Positions 1 to 12,700 of a DNA stretch of 64,000 nt are shown here, piece after piece (positions within the stretch are counted from its first letter, which is position 1; the number at the start of each line of letters is the position of its first letter). Origin of the DNA: Manduca sexta. Lineage: Eukaryota > Arthropoda > Insecta > Lepidoptera > Sphingidae. A model generated the notes under the pieces. It made no database searches, was not told where the DNA came from, and saw only the letters and a list, made by a program, of their open reading frames with translations. Location of the stretch: NCBI RefSeq assembly GCF_014839805.1, contig NC_051131.1, positions 5,816,913 through 5,880,912 of the forward strand. The letters are read 5' to 3'. The translations under genes were made by a program, and so were the position numbers.

Positions 1-21
1 CTGCACGCTCTGTGCTGCCCA
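1..21 (-). CDS. possible start of the next baz exon
   Basis: On the minus strand a strong polypyrimidine tract and acceptor (CTTTTCTATCCCCAG) end at position 22, leaving 21 bases of potential exon. In the phase left open by exon 5 they read S-GQHRAC without a stop. I cannot match this to the Baz region before PDZ1, so it may be a different exon or chance. The sequence left of the window would decide. Confidence 0.25.
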
Positions 22-59
22 CTGGGGATAGAAAAGGTAGAATTTGTAGTAAATCTATG

Positions 60-335
60 AAATAATATTTTTTCTTTACCCGACCATCTTACAGAAACCC
101 TCTTCAGCGCTTTCATCCCCTATGGTCCATGCACACCTTGGGTGAAGAGCGCTCTTCTTGAAATGTAATCGTCCATAGGCAATGGCACTCTGGGACAGAT
201 CATGGGATCATGTCTTCTAATTGAATACTGCAGAATAGTAAGTCAAATAACCTTCTGGCAAGAGATCAAGCGGTCGCTCCTGGATCCCCGCCACATTGTT
301 GACGCCGGACACCCATCGCAGCATGTCTTCGACCC
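60..335 (-). repeat. decayed coding-like relic, possibly a non-LTR retroelement tail
   Basis: The minus-strand translation over about 332-215 contains RWVSGVNNVAG and further aromatic/acidic residues before a stop. This faintly resembles the R-W-x-D-[IV] ... G..W...A.DR..W tail of lepidopteran non-LTR reverse transcriptases. A second open stretch with another frame relation runs from about 188 to 77. Frames are broken and nothing matches Baz, so I read it as a degraded mobile-element relic. The assignment is weak. Confidence 0.25.
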
Positions 336-626
336 TGTAATGATAGACATATACAAAATTATTTTTTATCCTGGAATAACTGTCACTGAAGCTGATGGTT
401 AAGTTTGCTTCAATAATAATATCGACTATCGAAATGTGTTTACAGAGCCATACTGAAAAAAACTTACTGGATATTCATCGACAAAACCTAAATGGCGACT
501 CGTTAGAAAAAGCTACTGTAATGAAAGCAATCATGTATATATTCATTACAGTAGAAGTAGAAGAACTCAGAACGAAGTGACCATATACTTGGTATCGTTC
601 TGCTTTATTAAGTGATTTTAACTGAC

Positions 627-749
627 CTATGACTTTGATGATTGTTGGCGGGCGTGTCTTGACCCAAGGGTTCTCTCCTCGCGTCTCTCGGAAGACTCTT
701 GCTGCCATAAGTCTGTAGTCTCTCGGCTGCGTCCAACCACACGCCGCTT
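627..749 (-). CDS. baz: baz coding exon 5 (pre-PDZ1 linker)
   Basis: Acceptor TTTTTAG before 749; the first base completes a glycine codon begun in exon 4. Forty codons and two bases follow to a GTCAGT donor at 626. The peptide SGVWLDAAERLQTYGSKSLPRDARREPLGQ matches fly Baz (KWMEAAEKLQ .. SKSLPRE .. KEPLGQ). PDZ1 should begin a few dozen residues further on and is not clearly present before position 1. Confidence 0.9.
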   Translation of the reverse strand, partial: KRRVVGRSRETTDLWQQESSERREERTLGSRHARQQSSKS

Positions 750-3700
750 CTAAAAAATCATCAAACCAACATTCAAAGCAATATTTTCAAGCTTTACTGT
801 GAACATGCTTATTCATACGTTTATGACAGAGGGTATGTTCTTCATATTCTAAACCAACCATGCTTGCTCCAGAGCAATACCAGTTTAGTATTCCTGATTT
901 TTATGGGTACAATGAAGGTATAATCATGTAACCACTTGCTTATTTGCCTTTACTGCTATAAAACTAAAATTATAGACTTACCCAGGCCCCGAGAACTGCA
1001 TAGACAGCCTATTGGACTGCCGTTGGAAGTTTTGTCCGTGTCCGTGCCGGTCGTGTCGGTCCGGCGGCGCGTCCGGCGGCCGCCCGTCCGGCAGCGGGTG
1101 CACCTTCTGCGTCACGCGGCAGCTGTCGTCGCGGCAAACCACCGCTGCCGACCACCGCTTCGTTTGCTCAGACACCTAATCATTGTTTGGTATTGGGTGA
1201 TACTTGTTTTTGTTTTTAATACGTGCATGGCAAAGTACCCCACTGCACCTGATGGTAAGTGGAATGAGGTCTAATAGAATGTTGACTAATAAGAGATGAT
1301 CTCCTCAACAGTCAACACAATTATGCCGACTTGTTGGAACCAGATATATGCAAGTTGATCCCAGATCGCGACACACTTACGCGGGCCACTATGGCGGGTT
1401 TTAACACCTTGTGTACGGTGTTCGCTATCCGGGCGGATTTAAAAGATATCTTACCACCAGCACTGACTTATTGTTACAAGGCATGTTTTGGATGACAACA
1501 CGAGTGTAACAACAATGGTAACTGAAGCATCAGCCTAAGTTACCATTGTATTCTTCAAGACAGACATGAACTTATTATGTAATATCTCACCTGTCTCTGA
1601 GGAGGCATGGTGTCTTGATGTAGGGTAGGTTCGCTGCCCCGTCGGACCTGCAGCCCGTTGGCGCCGTCCTCCAGGTCCGCCTCGCCCACCTCCACACACG
1701 AGTCGGTGTTTGGCACTCGCATACTTCCACCAACGCCACCGCCTCCCTGGAAACAAATGTCATTGAATTAATACCTCATAGATTTCGGCCACGGCGACCA
1801 ATCTCTCTCTGTTCCTTCACTCTCTTAGTCCGGTGAGACGACGATGCAATATGACCGGAGAGAGCTCAACTAAACTAAATATTATTAATATCGATGTGGT
1901 GTATACTGTGTAAGGAACGTAGGCTTACAAGGTAGACATGCAAATATAGACATAGACAAACATATTTGATAACAAATACAAAGCCAGTCTATCACCATGA
2001 TTTATTGTTGCGTGTGTGACCCAACCTTAATATAGGTAGTGGCATCGTTCGTCACAGCTTGGACTATTTTATTTTTCGTGGAAATTTCAGATAACAAATT
2101 ACTATGTACTTAGTCAATATTTGAATTCTATTACGATATTAACATGAGTCGACGAAAACGCATATTACTAGAACAAGCAAAGAACGCGTTAGATTTGAGC
2201 GAAAACTGCGCAGGATTTGAATACAGAACTTACAATTGCAGAAGGTTTCGATCAATATCTATAATATTAATCGATACAGGTTTATTACTTTTTAACTATA
2301 AAAGGCTAAATAGACGGACGATTGAATGCGTGCCAGCAAGTTCTGTAATCCTGTTAGCCTAGTTTCAGCTCGTTATCTTTGTACCTACGTTACTGTACAA
2401 CATCTATGTGGTATGTACTGTAGGTAGGGATGGCAGATGCTAGAGATCTGTTTCGAGTTTTTAGAAATTAAGTGAGACATTCGAATTTTAATTTTAAGAA
2501 AAATTCTGGTTTCGTTTAACTTTGAAAAACAAAAATGAAATATTTTCTAATTTCTAAAGTATTTCGCAAAATAAATATACTAATGTAACGAAAAAGTTTT
2601 TACGAAATATTTTAATGAAATTATTTTTTCTTTTTTTTTATTTGTTTGTCCTAATACATTCGTTCTATCAAAAATATATAGAATGAATATATTATCCCTA
2701 TAAAAACACCCATTAATCCTACACCAGTCTGCGCATTTTTTTATGTAAACAATACCTAACATACCCTGATTTTGCAATATTTTCGTGATTTTCCGATAGC
2801 TCGATAACCATAACAAAGGGGGCGTTGCGCACGTAACGCCTGCCAGCGGCGCGGCGCGCCATTCAGCGACCGTCATTTGTTCTGATTATGTACCCGCTGC
2901 CAGACACCGTACAGTCACTACGGTGCGTACTTAATTGTTATCTATGAATAATTAAAGTATTGGAAACGAGTTTTTAGTATTGCTGTCTAATTTTCAAACG
3001 ATTGGAAATTAAAACCTGCATGAATCTACAATAGGTGTTGTTAAAGTGAATTAAAATTGTAAAGGGCATTCATACCGTGAAGTTGCGTGTACCTACCCAA
3101 ATAAACATCTTGAATTAATCTTTCATTAAACTAAGGTCTACCTATATAAAAAATTTAATAAAAGGATACCGTGCAATGCCCAGGTTTTATTTTATTTCTT
3201 AAATAGATCACCTACCTACTCATTTGAAATAGTGGCCAGTCCCAGCTGATTCGCTTGTTACATTTAAGTAAATATCGAGACTGCAAAACATGAAAATAAT
3301 AAAATACTATAAAAAAAGGTGCCCGCTTTTCTTTGAAGTTACTTGAAAATAAATAATTGTTCTTTTTTTTCATTTATTGAATTATTAAAATTACTTTGTT
3401 TAATTGTTCCAATGTATTTTATTTCAGAACCTATCTATGGCATGTGACGTATTTACTTACGTGTGTCTGCCTTTCGAATAGACAAATACAGGGAAAAAGT
3501 CATTATTTGCTGATACATAGAAGCCCGACAATTACAAACAGAATAAAATCCTGCTACAACAATATAAGTAGACAGGCATTCTCATAGCTAATGAATTGTA
3601 TTTTGTCAGAATATGTAATAAAGCATAATTTAAGTAACTACTTATAAAGTATCAATATTATAAAACTTTAAAGTTTAATAATTTCTATTTTAAAATTTGT

Positions 3701-6700
3701 CTACAAGTACGTAATAACATCAAATATTGCCTCTAAACTAATAACTTTCTTAACTAGGTATATGAATACATCAAAGTTATTATAGAAGTAATATAATATT
3801 TGTTTACCTTTTCGCCTTTGCCGAAACAAGTACACTTAGGATAACACATTCCCATTATATTAAAATTGCAATTAAATGAGTTTCGAAATTGATTACCACT
3901 TCGCGACATAACAAGTAGATTTTATTATTGACAAGGTCGGAATAAACTCAACTACAATAATATTTCAAATCTATACAAGTCACAACACGTTCTCCATCAA
4001 ACCTCCCGCTCTATTTTTTATTTTTTTTTTTAACTGCCCAAGACAATATAATTTATACAGCCAAGTAAATTAATTTACTAAAATTAATTGTTTTACAATA
4101 TTATATTTAAATCAATGATTATTCAGAGAATCGTTTAAAATGACTGACTCAAAATTTTAATATAAAAGATTTACATTACGAAACTTTTTAATTGATCATT
4201 CGTAGTTTATTACTGTAGACAGATTGAAATTCTCCAAGTATCGATTCTTCATAGTTTAGAGTTTAGTTTGGTTCAAAATATTTAAATCAAGATGCGAGAT
4301 GTTACTAAAAGTTTCAACTTGATGGCAATTTTGAATTTTGATACATTCTATCAATGACAAGTTATGAATTTTGTTAAATTTTGGCGGGAAATATGAAGCA
4401 TCCTGTGGTGCTCTTTTTTTACATATACATATATTCATTTGTTACTTGGAAGTCCATGCATAATGCTTAATTATTTCAAAATATGTATGCATATTTATGT
4501 TCCTACTTACCCGAAACATATCCGGAGACGCGGTGCCTGCCGAAGACCCGCTGGCGCCATCGGCTTGGGCGGCTCTGGGCTGAGGCGCCTGGTTAGCGCA
4601 TTCCGCGGTGAGGGTCTCCCGGTCGTCAGCCACATCACGCACCCTGTCATCTGGATCTAGAATGCCGCCGGAGCTTGCGCGTAATGCCCGCACGCCTACC
4701 CATGTCTCTGGTCCCTGCAATGCATAATGATATGTTGTCAGTAAGTATTTATAAGAATATTTTATATTGTGACTTAGTTAATTTACATCATTACAAGGTT
4801 GTGGATTAGGTACATTTGGTTGGCTTAAGTGAATTTGGTAGGTATGTATTTTTCAAGAATTCAGATATAGGTAGGCATTTTATTACTTAAAATATTACCT
4901 GGTGAATAATTTAAGTTCTAAACTTAGTCATGATTTTAAATTAAATTAACCACAATCGCAATATGTCAGCAGTTCCCCCATATACAAAAAATAGCCATCC
5001 CAACAATATACGAGATATTCGCAATGTCAATGGAGCGAATTTCGTTTTTTTTTTTCAACACAATCTAAAGGAACTCCGCCGTGTTCCCACGCTGTATTTA
5101 CGTCTTATTCATCAGAGAGAACACTCTGCTTGTATGTTCCTTGTTTTGTTTGATCGTTGGCCTTTGTTCGTGTGTCGCGCAGATCTCACTGGTTTCAACG
5201 GCGGTTTTTATGTTCGAACAATCATCGTCATTCACGGTATTTACTTTATCATCTGCCCCAAATATGATTACTTGCCTACGAAATCTTATTAATTCATAAA
5301 CTTGCACAACTATTGCTGTTGAAATGTGGTCTGTTCCATAAAACGAATGATGAATATTAAGGTATTTAGAAGGTGTTCGATTACATTATTACAAGTTTTC
5401 AATGCAAGTGAGTCCTATCGGTGTTTATATTTTATAGCCCTTGTTTGAATTTTAATTGAGCCGTTCATTCACTGTTTTGTACAAGTGTCATAATGGCGAT
5501 CAGACTACGCTAGAATCAACGGTAGGTACCTATAAATTTACATATTTTTTCCCGGTCGGTCGATTTAGGTCGGAAAATAAAATAAGGTTCGGTGCTAGGT
5601 TACACATTACCGCAGAAAAGGTGCTGTCTTATTTCATACAAACGAAAGATATAGAAATGAGTAGGTATAACGTAGTCGCGATACATAGAACGCAAGCCCT
5701 AAGTTATTCGAAACAGATAACAATAATAATACAAAAAATGTAAAACAAAATACCTTTAAAATAATGAGAATTGACCCATAATAATAATACAAAAATCAAG
5801 CACTCTTTCTTAAATAATATATTTGTTTCAGATATTCCTCAACATTGTTTTCATAATATTATCCATAATAGAATATCTTTATAAAATTGTGTACTATCTT
5901 CGTTTCTCTAAGCTAAATGTTCAATCGATGGTGAGAAAAATATATGGAATCATAAATACCCAGGTAACCGATCTCCGGGTCTGTTCTTTCGCGCGCAAAC
6001 GTGCCAATTTTTTGAGTCTTGGCGGAGGCACCGGTTTCGCAGCGGTCATCTCTTCCTCCTCCATTACGCACTGACATCCACTAGCACATCACAATTTGCA
6101 CTTTTATTTTTCGTTTTGCACATTTTTCTCTTTTATATAAATACGATTTCACTAACTTTGAACACCGAAGTTGTGAAACGAATTTTATGTTGATTTTTTT
6201 CTTTCCTTTTTTGATTCGGGAAAAATTTGAGTATTGCCAAAACAGCCGGTGTGCACGATTGAGCCTGAACATTGAGATACAGAGGCTCTGGGGCGGGTCA
6301 GTTGTGCGAAACCTTGACCTTCACACGCCACTGACCAAACACAGTCTCCCACTCACGCGCCTTGCACCAGATGTTCACTGCGCCCCATAGTGATATTTTT
6401 GTTACACTAAAACGCTCAGCTTTCTGCATGCACAATAAAATTTTATTTTTAATTTCAAACTTGGTTGCATAAAATTACCCTAGAAAATTGTTTTTGAGAT
6501 TTAATATGACTGTATTCAAACTAAACTTTATTATGTAACATATTATGAAGTAAACGTACACAAAGTATGATGATCGAATTGATCCCTACGCTGAATAAAA
6601 CCTTAACGTTTGAACTGTGTCTGAGGACGTAATCCGTGTAGAAATGCGTTTACACTTGGAATTTGAAGAACGCGTCTAAAAGCAGCCTACAGTGCACACG

Positions 6701-9700
6701 CGATCCCCTTGCCTTACGAGAAGACGTTAAGAAAAACGATATTCTGTCATCCACGACTCACGTTGCAGCACCGTTCCAGAAACAATAACGTCTCAAGTTT
6801 AATATATTATTATGTCCGGTAATGTTTGAGCTAGTATCTCGCTCACAAAGCCTGTTAACGAATACAGGCTTCAACGAATAAAATAATAGTTTTTACAAAG
6901 AATTTTAATTAGACGCGGTTTCGCAGTCTTGTTATGTTATTCAATTTCCAAGTCACGGATTGATTAGATTTAGGTATATTTGTAATTAAAAATATAAACA
7001 TACAGATTTGAAATTATTAATATTTTTGTATTCAAAATACTTAGGGAAAACAATAAATGCGTTATTCTGTAATCGTTAATAATTTACTCTTCAAATCACA
7101 TTTCAAGTATTATAAAGGTATATGCATTTCCAAATTTATGACAGTATAACTAATGCTATGTAAACGGTAAAAAAACTTGTCATTTCTTGTTAAAACAAGC
7201 GACTGAACATCCCACCTCACATAATATGTTTATTTATGAACTGTTATCTAAGTTCTAATTTGTCGCTGCCCTAATGTGGATTGCCAACGGAAATGCAAGC
7301 ATTTATGGATGGAAAACGCGCGAGCTGAATTTTAAACGCGTCAAATTGCGTCAACACGGTTCAGTATAATCTATATAAAAATGCGCGGAAACATTTATGA
7401 AAACACACAATATGTACTGGCACGCTAAAAACAAAAACAAGGTTTTGAAAGTGACTTCAGTGAAATGCAGTTTACAACCGCGTTGAGAGCTTAAATATTA
7501 TTTCACCGAGATTTAAAACCAACTGTTTTATATACGGTCATGAGCATTAGTGTTTCTGTAATAATTAGATACAGTGAATAAATGTGCAAACTTGTTTTTG
7601 AATGATAAATTCTCTTAGAAACAGATGGCTTCACAGTATCTGTTACACGATTACATCGAATCTGGCACCAATAGAATAATGAATCATCATATTAATTCGC
7701 TTGCAATATTAAATATCTTGCTGGAGCTTTTTTCTGGCTGTCTGTTTATCACTCCCCATCGATCTCTGTCAAGTGTTGTGAGCGGTCAAAGGCGTTGAAG
7801 TTAACATGCGTCAAGGCAACTCGCGAAATTGTTATGCAAATACATAGTTGCACTTGTCCGGCGCAGATTTACTATTTTGTGCAATATATGTAAATATAAC
7901 ATTGCGTTTTCACGCGTGATACACAAGCGAATGAAGGTAACTAACAATTTTTCTAGTTGTTGTTAGAGTTAATTCAAAGTAACAATAAAAACTTCCTCTA
8001 TTACGGCGGAGCTCAATAAACAAATACAACCAGCGGTAATACTGTTAAACTAATACATAATATACTTCAATGCAAAAGCCTCAACTGTTTTAATGTTCAC
8101 AAAATCATTGAGCCACGGAATTTCCACTTCAAATTCGTAAGAGAAAATAGGAACCTTGAACTTCGATTTGAAATACTAGAAACGGCGATATTAGTTATTT
8201 CGCGTATTCACTGGGTATTACTTAAGATCGTCGCGTGGTGCGGACTGAAGTCGCACAAACGCACGGCACCGAAGTACGTACACAACTGAAGCCGGCGCGA
8301 TTAGAAAGATCTTCAACAACCACCACAAATAAAACTGTGTGAACGATCATACTGTTGAACGACGGTCTATCCACTCGTTCAAGGTTTGCGCCGTGTGCTA
8401 ACAAAAACCAACCACTGCAATTACCTAACGGACTTATTGTGTACCAACTGATATTACAATAATGCATGTATATATAGATTTGATGTTATTGTCTCCTTTG
8501 AAGTTTAATCATCCATTAACATTTGTATTACATAGGGATTCAGTGTATAAATGCTAATCTCGTGGTCGACTTATATTTAAGTCCATCATAAAACATTTTA
8601 ATTGGTCTACAGATCCTTGTTTTATCTATATTACTATATTATATTATCATCACAATCTACAAATTTCATAGATATTACGTACCTGAGTAATACAGTTAGA
8701 TAAAGAAATTATATTCATTGAGAATTTTAAATTTAAATTTCATATTCAATATTGCTAGAATAAAATCTGGTTATTTTGTTTAAACAATTTGTGTGACAGA
8801 TATTACGTAGTGTAGCGTAGAGCTAATATGCATAAGTAGATAGAAGTCTATAAATAAGATGAATCCTATTAATATTATTAGGTAATTTTAGATACTGAAG
8901 TATCTAAAACGAATCACCGTTTATTCACGTCTCTAATTTAATCATTTATTACATAACACACATGAACCATGTTTAGATATTTAATGAATCTGAGGTAAGT
9001 TACTAGGGCTGGTAGAAGAAAGTAATAATTCGAGGGAAGTTATTAGTAGGTTAGTAAAAGAAAATTAACACTATACCGATCTTACACTTAACTGTAGTTA
9101 TATCTAGGCAGCAGACGCTCTGTCGCCACCCAATAAAAACACTTACTAAAGGCCGTATTAATAAACCGATCTCGCCTCTGAGTATGATCTTAAGTAGACA
9201 TTTAAGGTATTGAACTATTTAATAAACAAAACTCAGCTGTCAAAATCCGTCATAAGATATAATTTAAGATATTTTGATACGCGACATTACAACACTAAGT
9301 GTTCCTTGGCAACGTCTCGGTTGATATCACACTTTAGAACGAACTTAAGTGGCATCTATTTATACGGTCCCCTAGGACCCCTAGAACGATCACTGAACAT
9401 CAGCTTAGTCACTTATACAAGTCTGTAAATAAAAATAAAATCACTGTAATCAACAAACAGTTAAGCAACTACTGTAACGTCACGCTCACCGCACGGATGT
9501 TCCTAATGAGTTAAAAAACAAAAAATCAAGTAATATATACATACATTCCACCAACGCAAAGTTATTTTAGTTGCATGGGGTTATATTATGTTTTCTTTTT
9601 ATAAGTCCAAACGAGGCTATTTTCAATTATTGGTATACAAATTAAAACGTTAAATTCTAAGTAAAAAGAGTGTTAAATATTCTTTGCAGAATTAAAAAAA

Positions 9701-12700
9701 ATGTCAACCTACGGAATACACATTGTTCTAACCGATATCAAAATTAAAAATATATTATTGCTTTTTGTCTGAATTTCTCCTAGAACACGCAATCTTTTAA
9801 TAACTATCACTTGAAGACCGTGACATACGCACAAGCAATGCATAAAAATATGTTGGCCACGTGTGTAACATTGAAATGTATTTCCTGGGTATAATGCAAT
9901 TAGGTACATTACCTTTAGTATGGTTGCACAATGCCAACATAACGGTCGTTTCTGAATAAGTCTGTATGCACACCGTTAAAAGCGCGAAGATAGCGTTTGC
10001 CAACACCTACGACGTCCACATCTTACGGAGCCGATGTTCGTTGCTTACTAATCCCTTCGTATTAGGAATAAATGCGGCCTAAAAGGAGGAACTTAATCAC
10101 ATACCGTCTTGCCGTGGGCGATACAAGGAAAATTTATTTTATGGTCTCAACTTGCAATAGTGACTCAAGTGGACATATAAGTAGAAAAGAAGAAATATAT
10201 TAATGTCTGCTTACGAGAATTACAATATAGTGATGATGGTCTAAATTACTAGGAGCAAACGTAGTCTAAATAACCTACTTTCTCAGTACAAGGTAATTTT
10301 ATGAAGCTTTAAATTCATTTATTGTCTTGTTATAAATATTTTTCAACAAACCTTCCAAGCTGGAGATTTGTATCTTTTGTTATTGCTCGGTCGAGTTATT
10401 CTCCTAATTTATCCCAGAAAGTGTGCTTTGAGAAAACATAACATGTTATAACAAAACAGCTGCAAGTCAATCAATATTTCGGTGATACATTTCCCAGGTT
10501 GGAAGTTGTTGAAGTGTATCATAACACTGTGTAGTTAATTCTACGCAAACTTCTTGCAGGATGCAATCAAGTATTAGTCAGCTACCCTAAAGAAAAGAAC
10601 TTGAGCTGACTATAGGCAAAGGAGGAATGGAATTATGGAAAGAACAGAATAGAACATATATAATTGTAATAAAATTGTCTTGACATCTTCAACCTAAATT
10701 TTTCTCTCAACGTTGTCCCTGTAATAAAGGATTTTTTGGAATCAGGCAGTCTGGGCCTCTGACAAGTAATGAGCTCTCAATCCTGGTAATTGTACCAATT
10801 TAACCGGATTGTATTCTGTATTATAATTTAATGACAGGTTGTGCGTTTTTGACATGTGGAAAGTCACTTTTTCCAATCATATATGTACTGTATTTTTAAA
10901 ATAAAATCAATATGACCAACGACAATCAATATTCCATTTGAGTAAAACAATCTTAGTAGTGAGAATCTGAGTAGTGCGAGCCATACAATGATAAACTGTA
11001 ATAACCACAAGAAATTTAAAAATAAACGTGTTGTGTCTGCCTCTTATACATTAATATTTGCTGCATGTTGTGTGTAACATGTCGGCATGTACCAACATTA
11101 ATACAACAAAAAAAACTATTTACTCCATCTCATATCCAGACTTACCTACCAATATTCATAGGCAAACATAATAAACAAATTATGACGCATAGTAAGGTCA
11201 GGTGGGGAAAGTGCGCCGACGGGGTAAGTGCACCTACCCTAAAAAAATCGAGAACTATTGATGTTATACAATTACCGCAATCTTACATCTATGCCACTAA
11301 CTGAAATACAGTTCCACTAAAAAACATAAATGGCTATGTTCATTTTAATACGATTTATTGGCCATTTTATTTTAAGTGTCATTTAGACCTGTAAAGCGAG
11401 ATGACCCCGTGAAAGATAACATCAAATATTTCAAGATATTTAACATATTTCTGTAAACCAGTAAGGTGAATACATAGTTTAAACCTTTTATTTTAACTTC
11501 CTGCCTGAATTTTATTTATATACACTATAATAAAAGGATTTTTTTAGCAATGCGAAAAAATGTACCTAAAAATTAGTCGAGTAGGGCAAGTGCGCCACAG
11601 TTAGTAGTCGTATGGCGCACTTGCCCCTGATCCATATATAACCAACCTTTTTTGAGAATAAGTTTTACTAATATGAATTATTATTATTAAAATATTATAC
11701 TTAACAGCAGAGTTTTTTGTACTCAACGTACAAAAACTCTGCTGTTAAGTACTCTGCTGTTTGTTTTGAGCCGACTTAAATAAATGGGCGTATTAGTTAA
11801 TTCGTTTTTACAAAAGAAAAACTGAAATACCTTGGTCTAGAGCAACTTTACGTGAATAGGTTGCAACTGTTCGATCAGGCACGTTATCTGGATATAATGC
11901 AGCTAAAACATATCAAATGTCATAAGGCCAAATTCTAAGTAATTGAGTTATAACGCATTTAAAATTGTTAATTCCTACATTTTTGTATGTTTTTTTTAGT
12001 TTTTAGAAATAAAATAGATTTTATGTTAGGGCTACCATTTTTTTATTCCAACATATCCGCACACAAAACTCTTAACATAAGAAAAAATTATATATAAAAA
12101 AAAAATCTAAAATGTTTTCAAGCCCTGATTTACATATATATGGCGCACTTACCCCGAATTTGATTTGACAGCCATAGTTTGTTATAATATTGAGTGACTA
12201 AAAATTATCCAAGAGCAATGCGAGTAAAACTTATTTCTCTATGGACTAAAGTGAGTGTTTTCTTCATAATGTTTCATATTGGCGTTTTTTTTACACAGGC
12301 GCACTTACCCCATTTCCAGAGGCAAGTGCGCCTACTACCATTTTTTTTTACTTTGAGCAAAACATTATTAATTTATGGTCCGATTTCCTTGAATGCCAAT
12401 AGGTTGTTATCACAAAATACCAAATATCCTTAAATTAATAAAATTACATTCTTAAGTCAGCACAAAAAGAAATTATTTTGCATTGAATCCAGCTATGAAA
12501 ATTTTATGGCGCACTTCCCCCGACTGACCTCAATTAAAAATACAAAAAAATAAAACGCCTTCTATTACACATACATTTAAAGTACAGAATCCTCTAAAAG
12601 CTCAAACGAAATGCAGTTATTGACTGAAGGAGCACGCTCGTCGCAAATGTATGACAAAATATTTGTTTTGGATTGGTCTAGCAACGAAACTCAATAATGA

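Noticed and set aside
215..332. In-phase open block after baz exon 5 as a true baz exon
   Set aside because: No resemblance to Baz before PDZ1, weak donor (GTTATT), and faint similarity to retroelement tails; kept only as a relic.
936..1274. 112-codon plus ORF
   Set aside because: Antisense shadow of baz exon 4.
6283..6390. Possible MITE with GGGGCG ends
   Set aside because: Only a short, imperfect inverted match; not enough to define an element.
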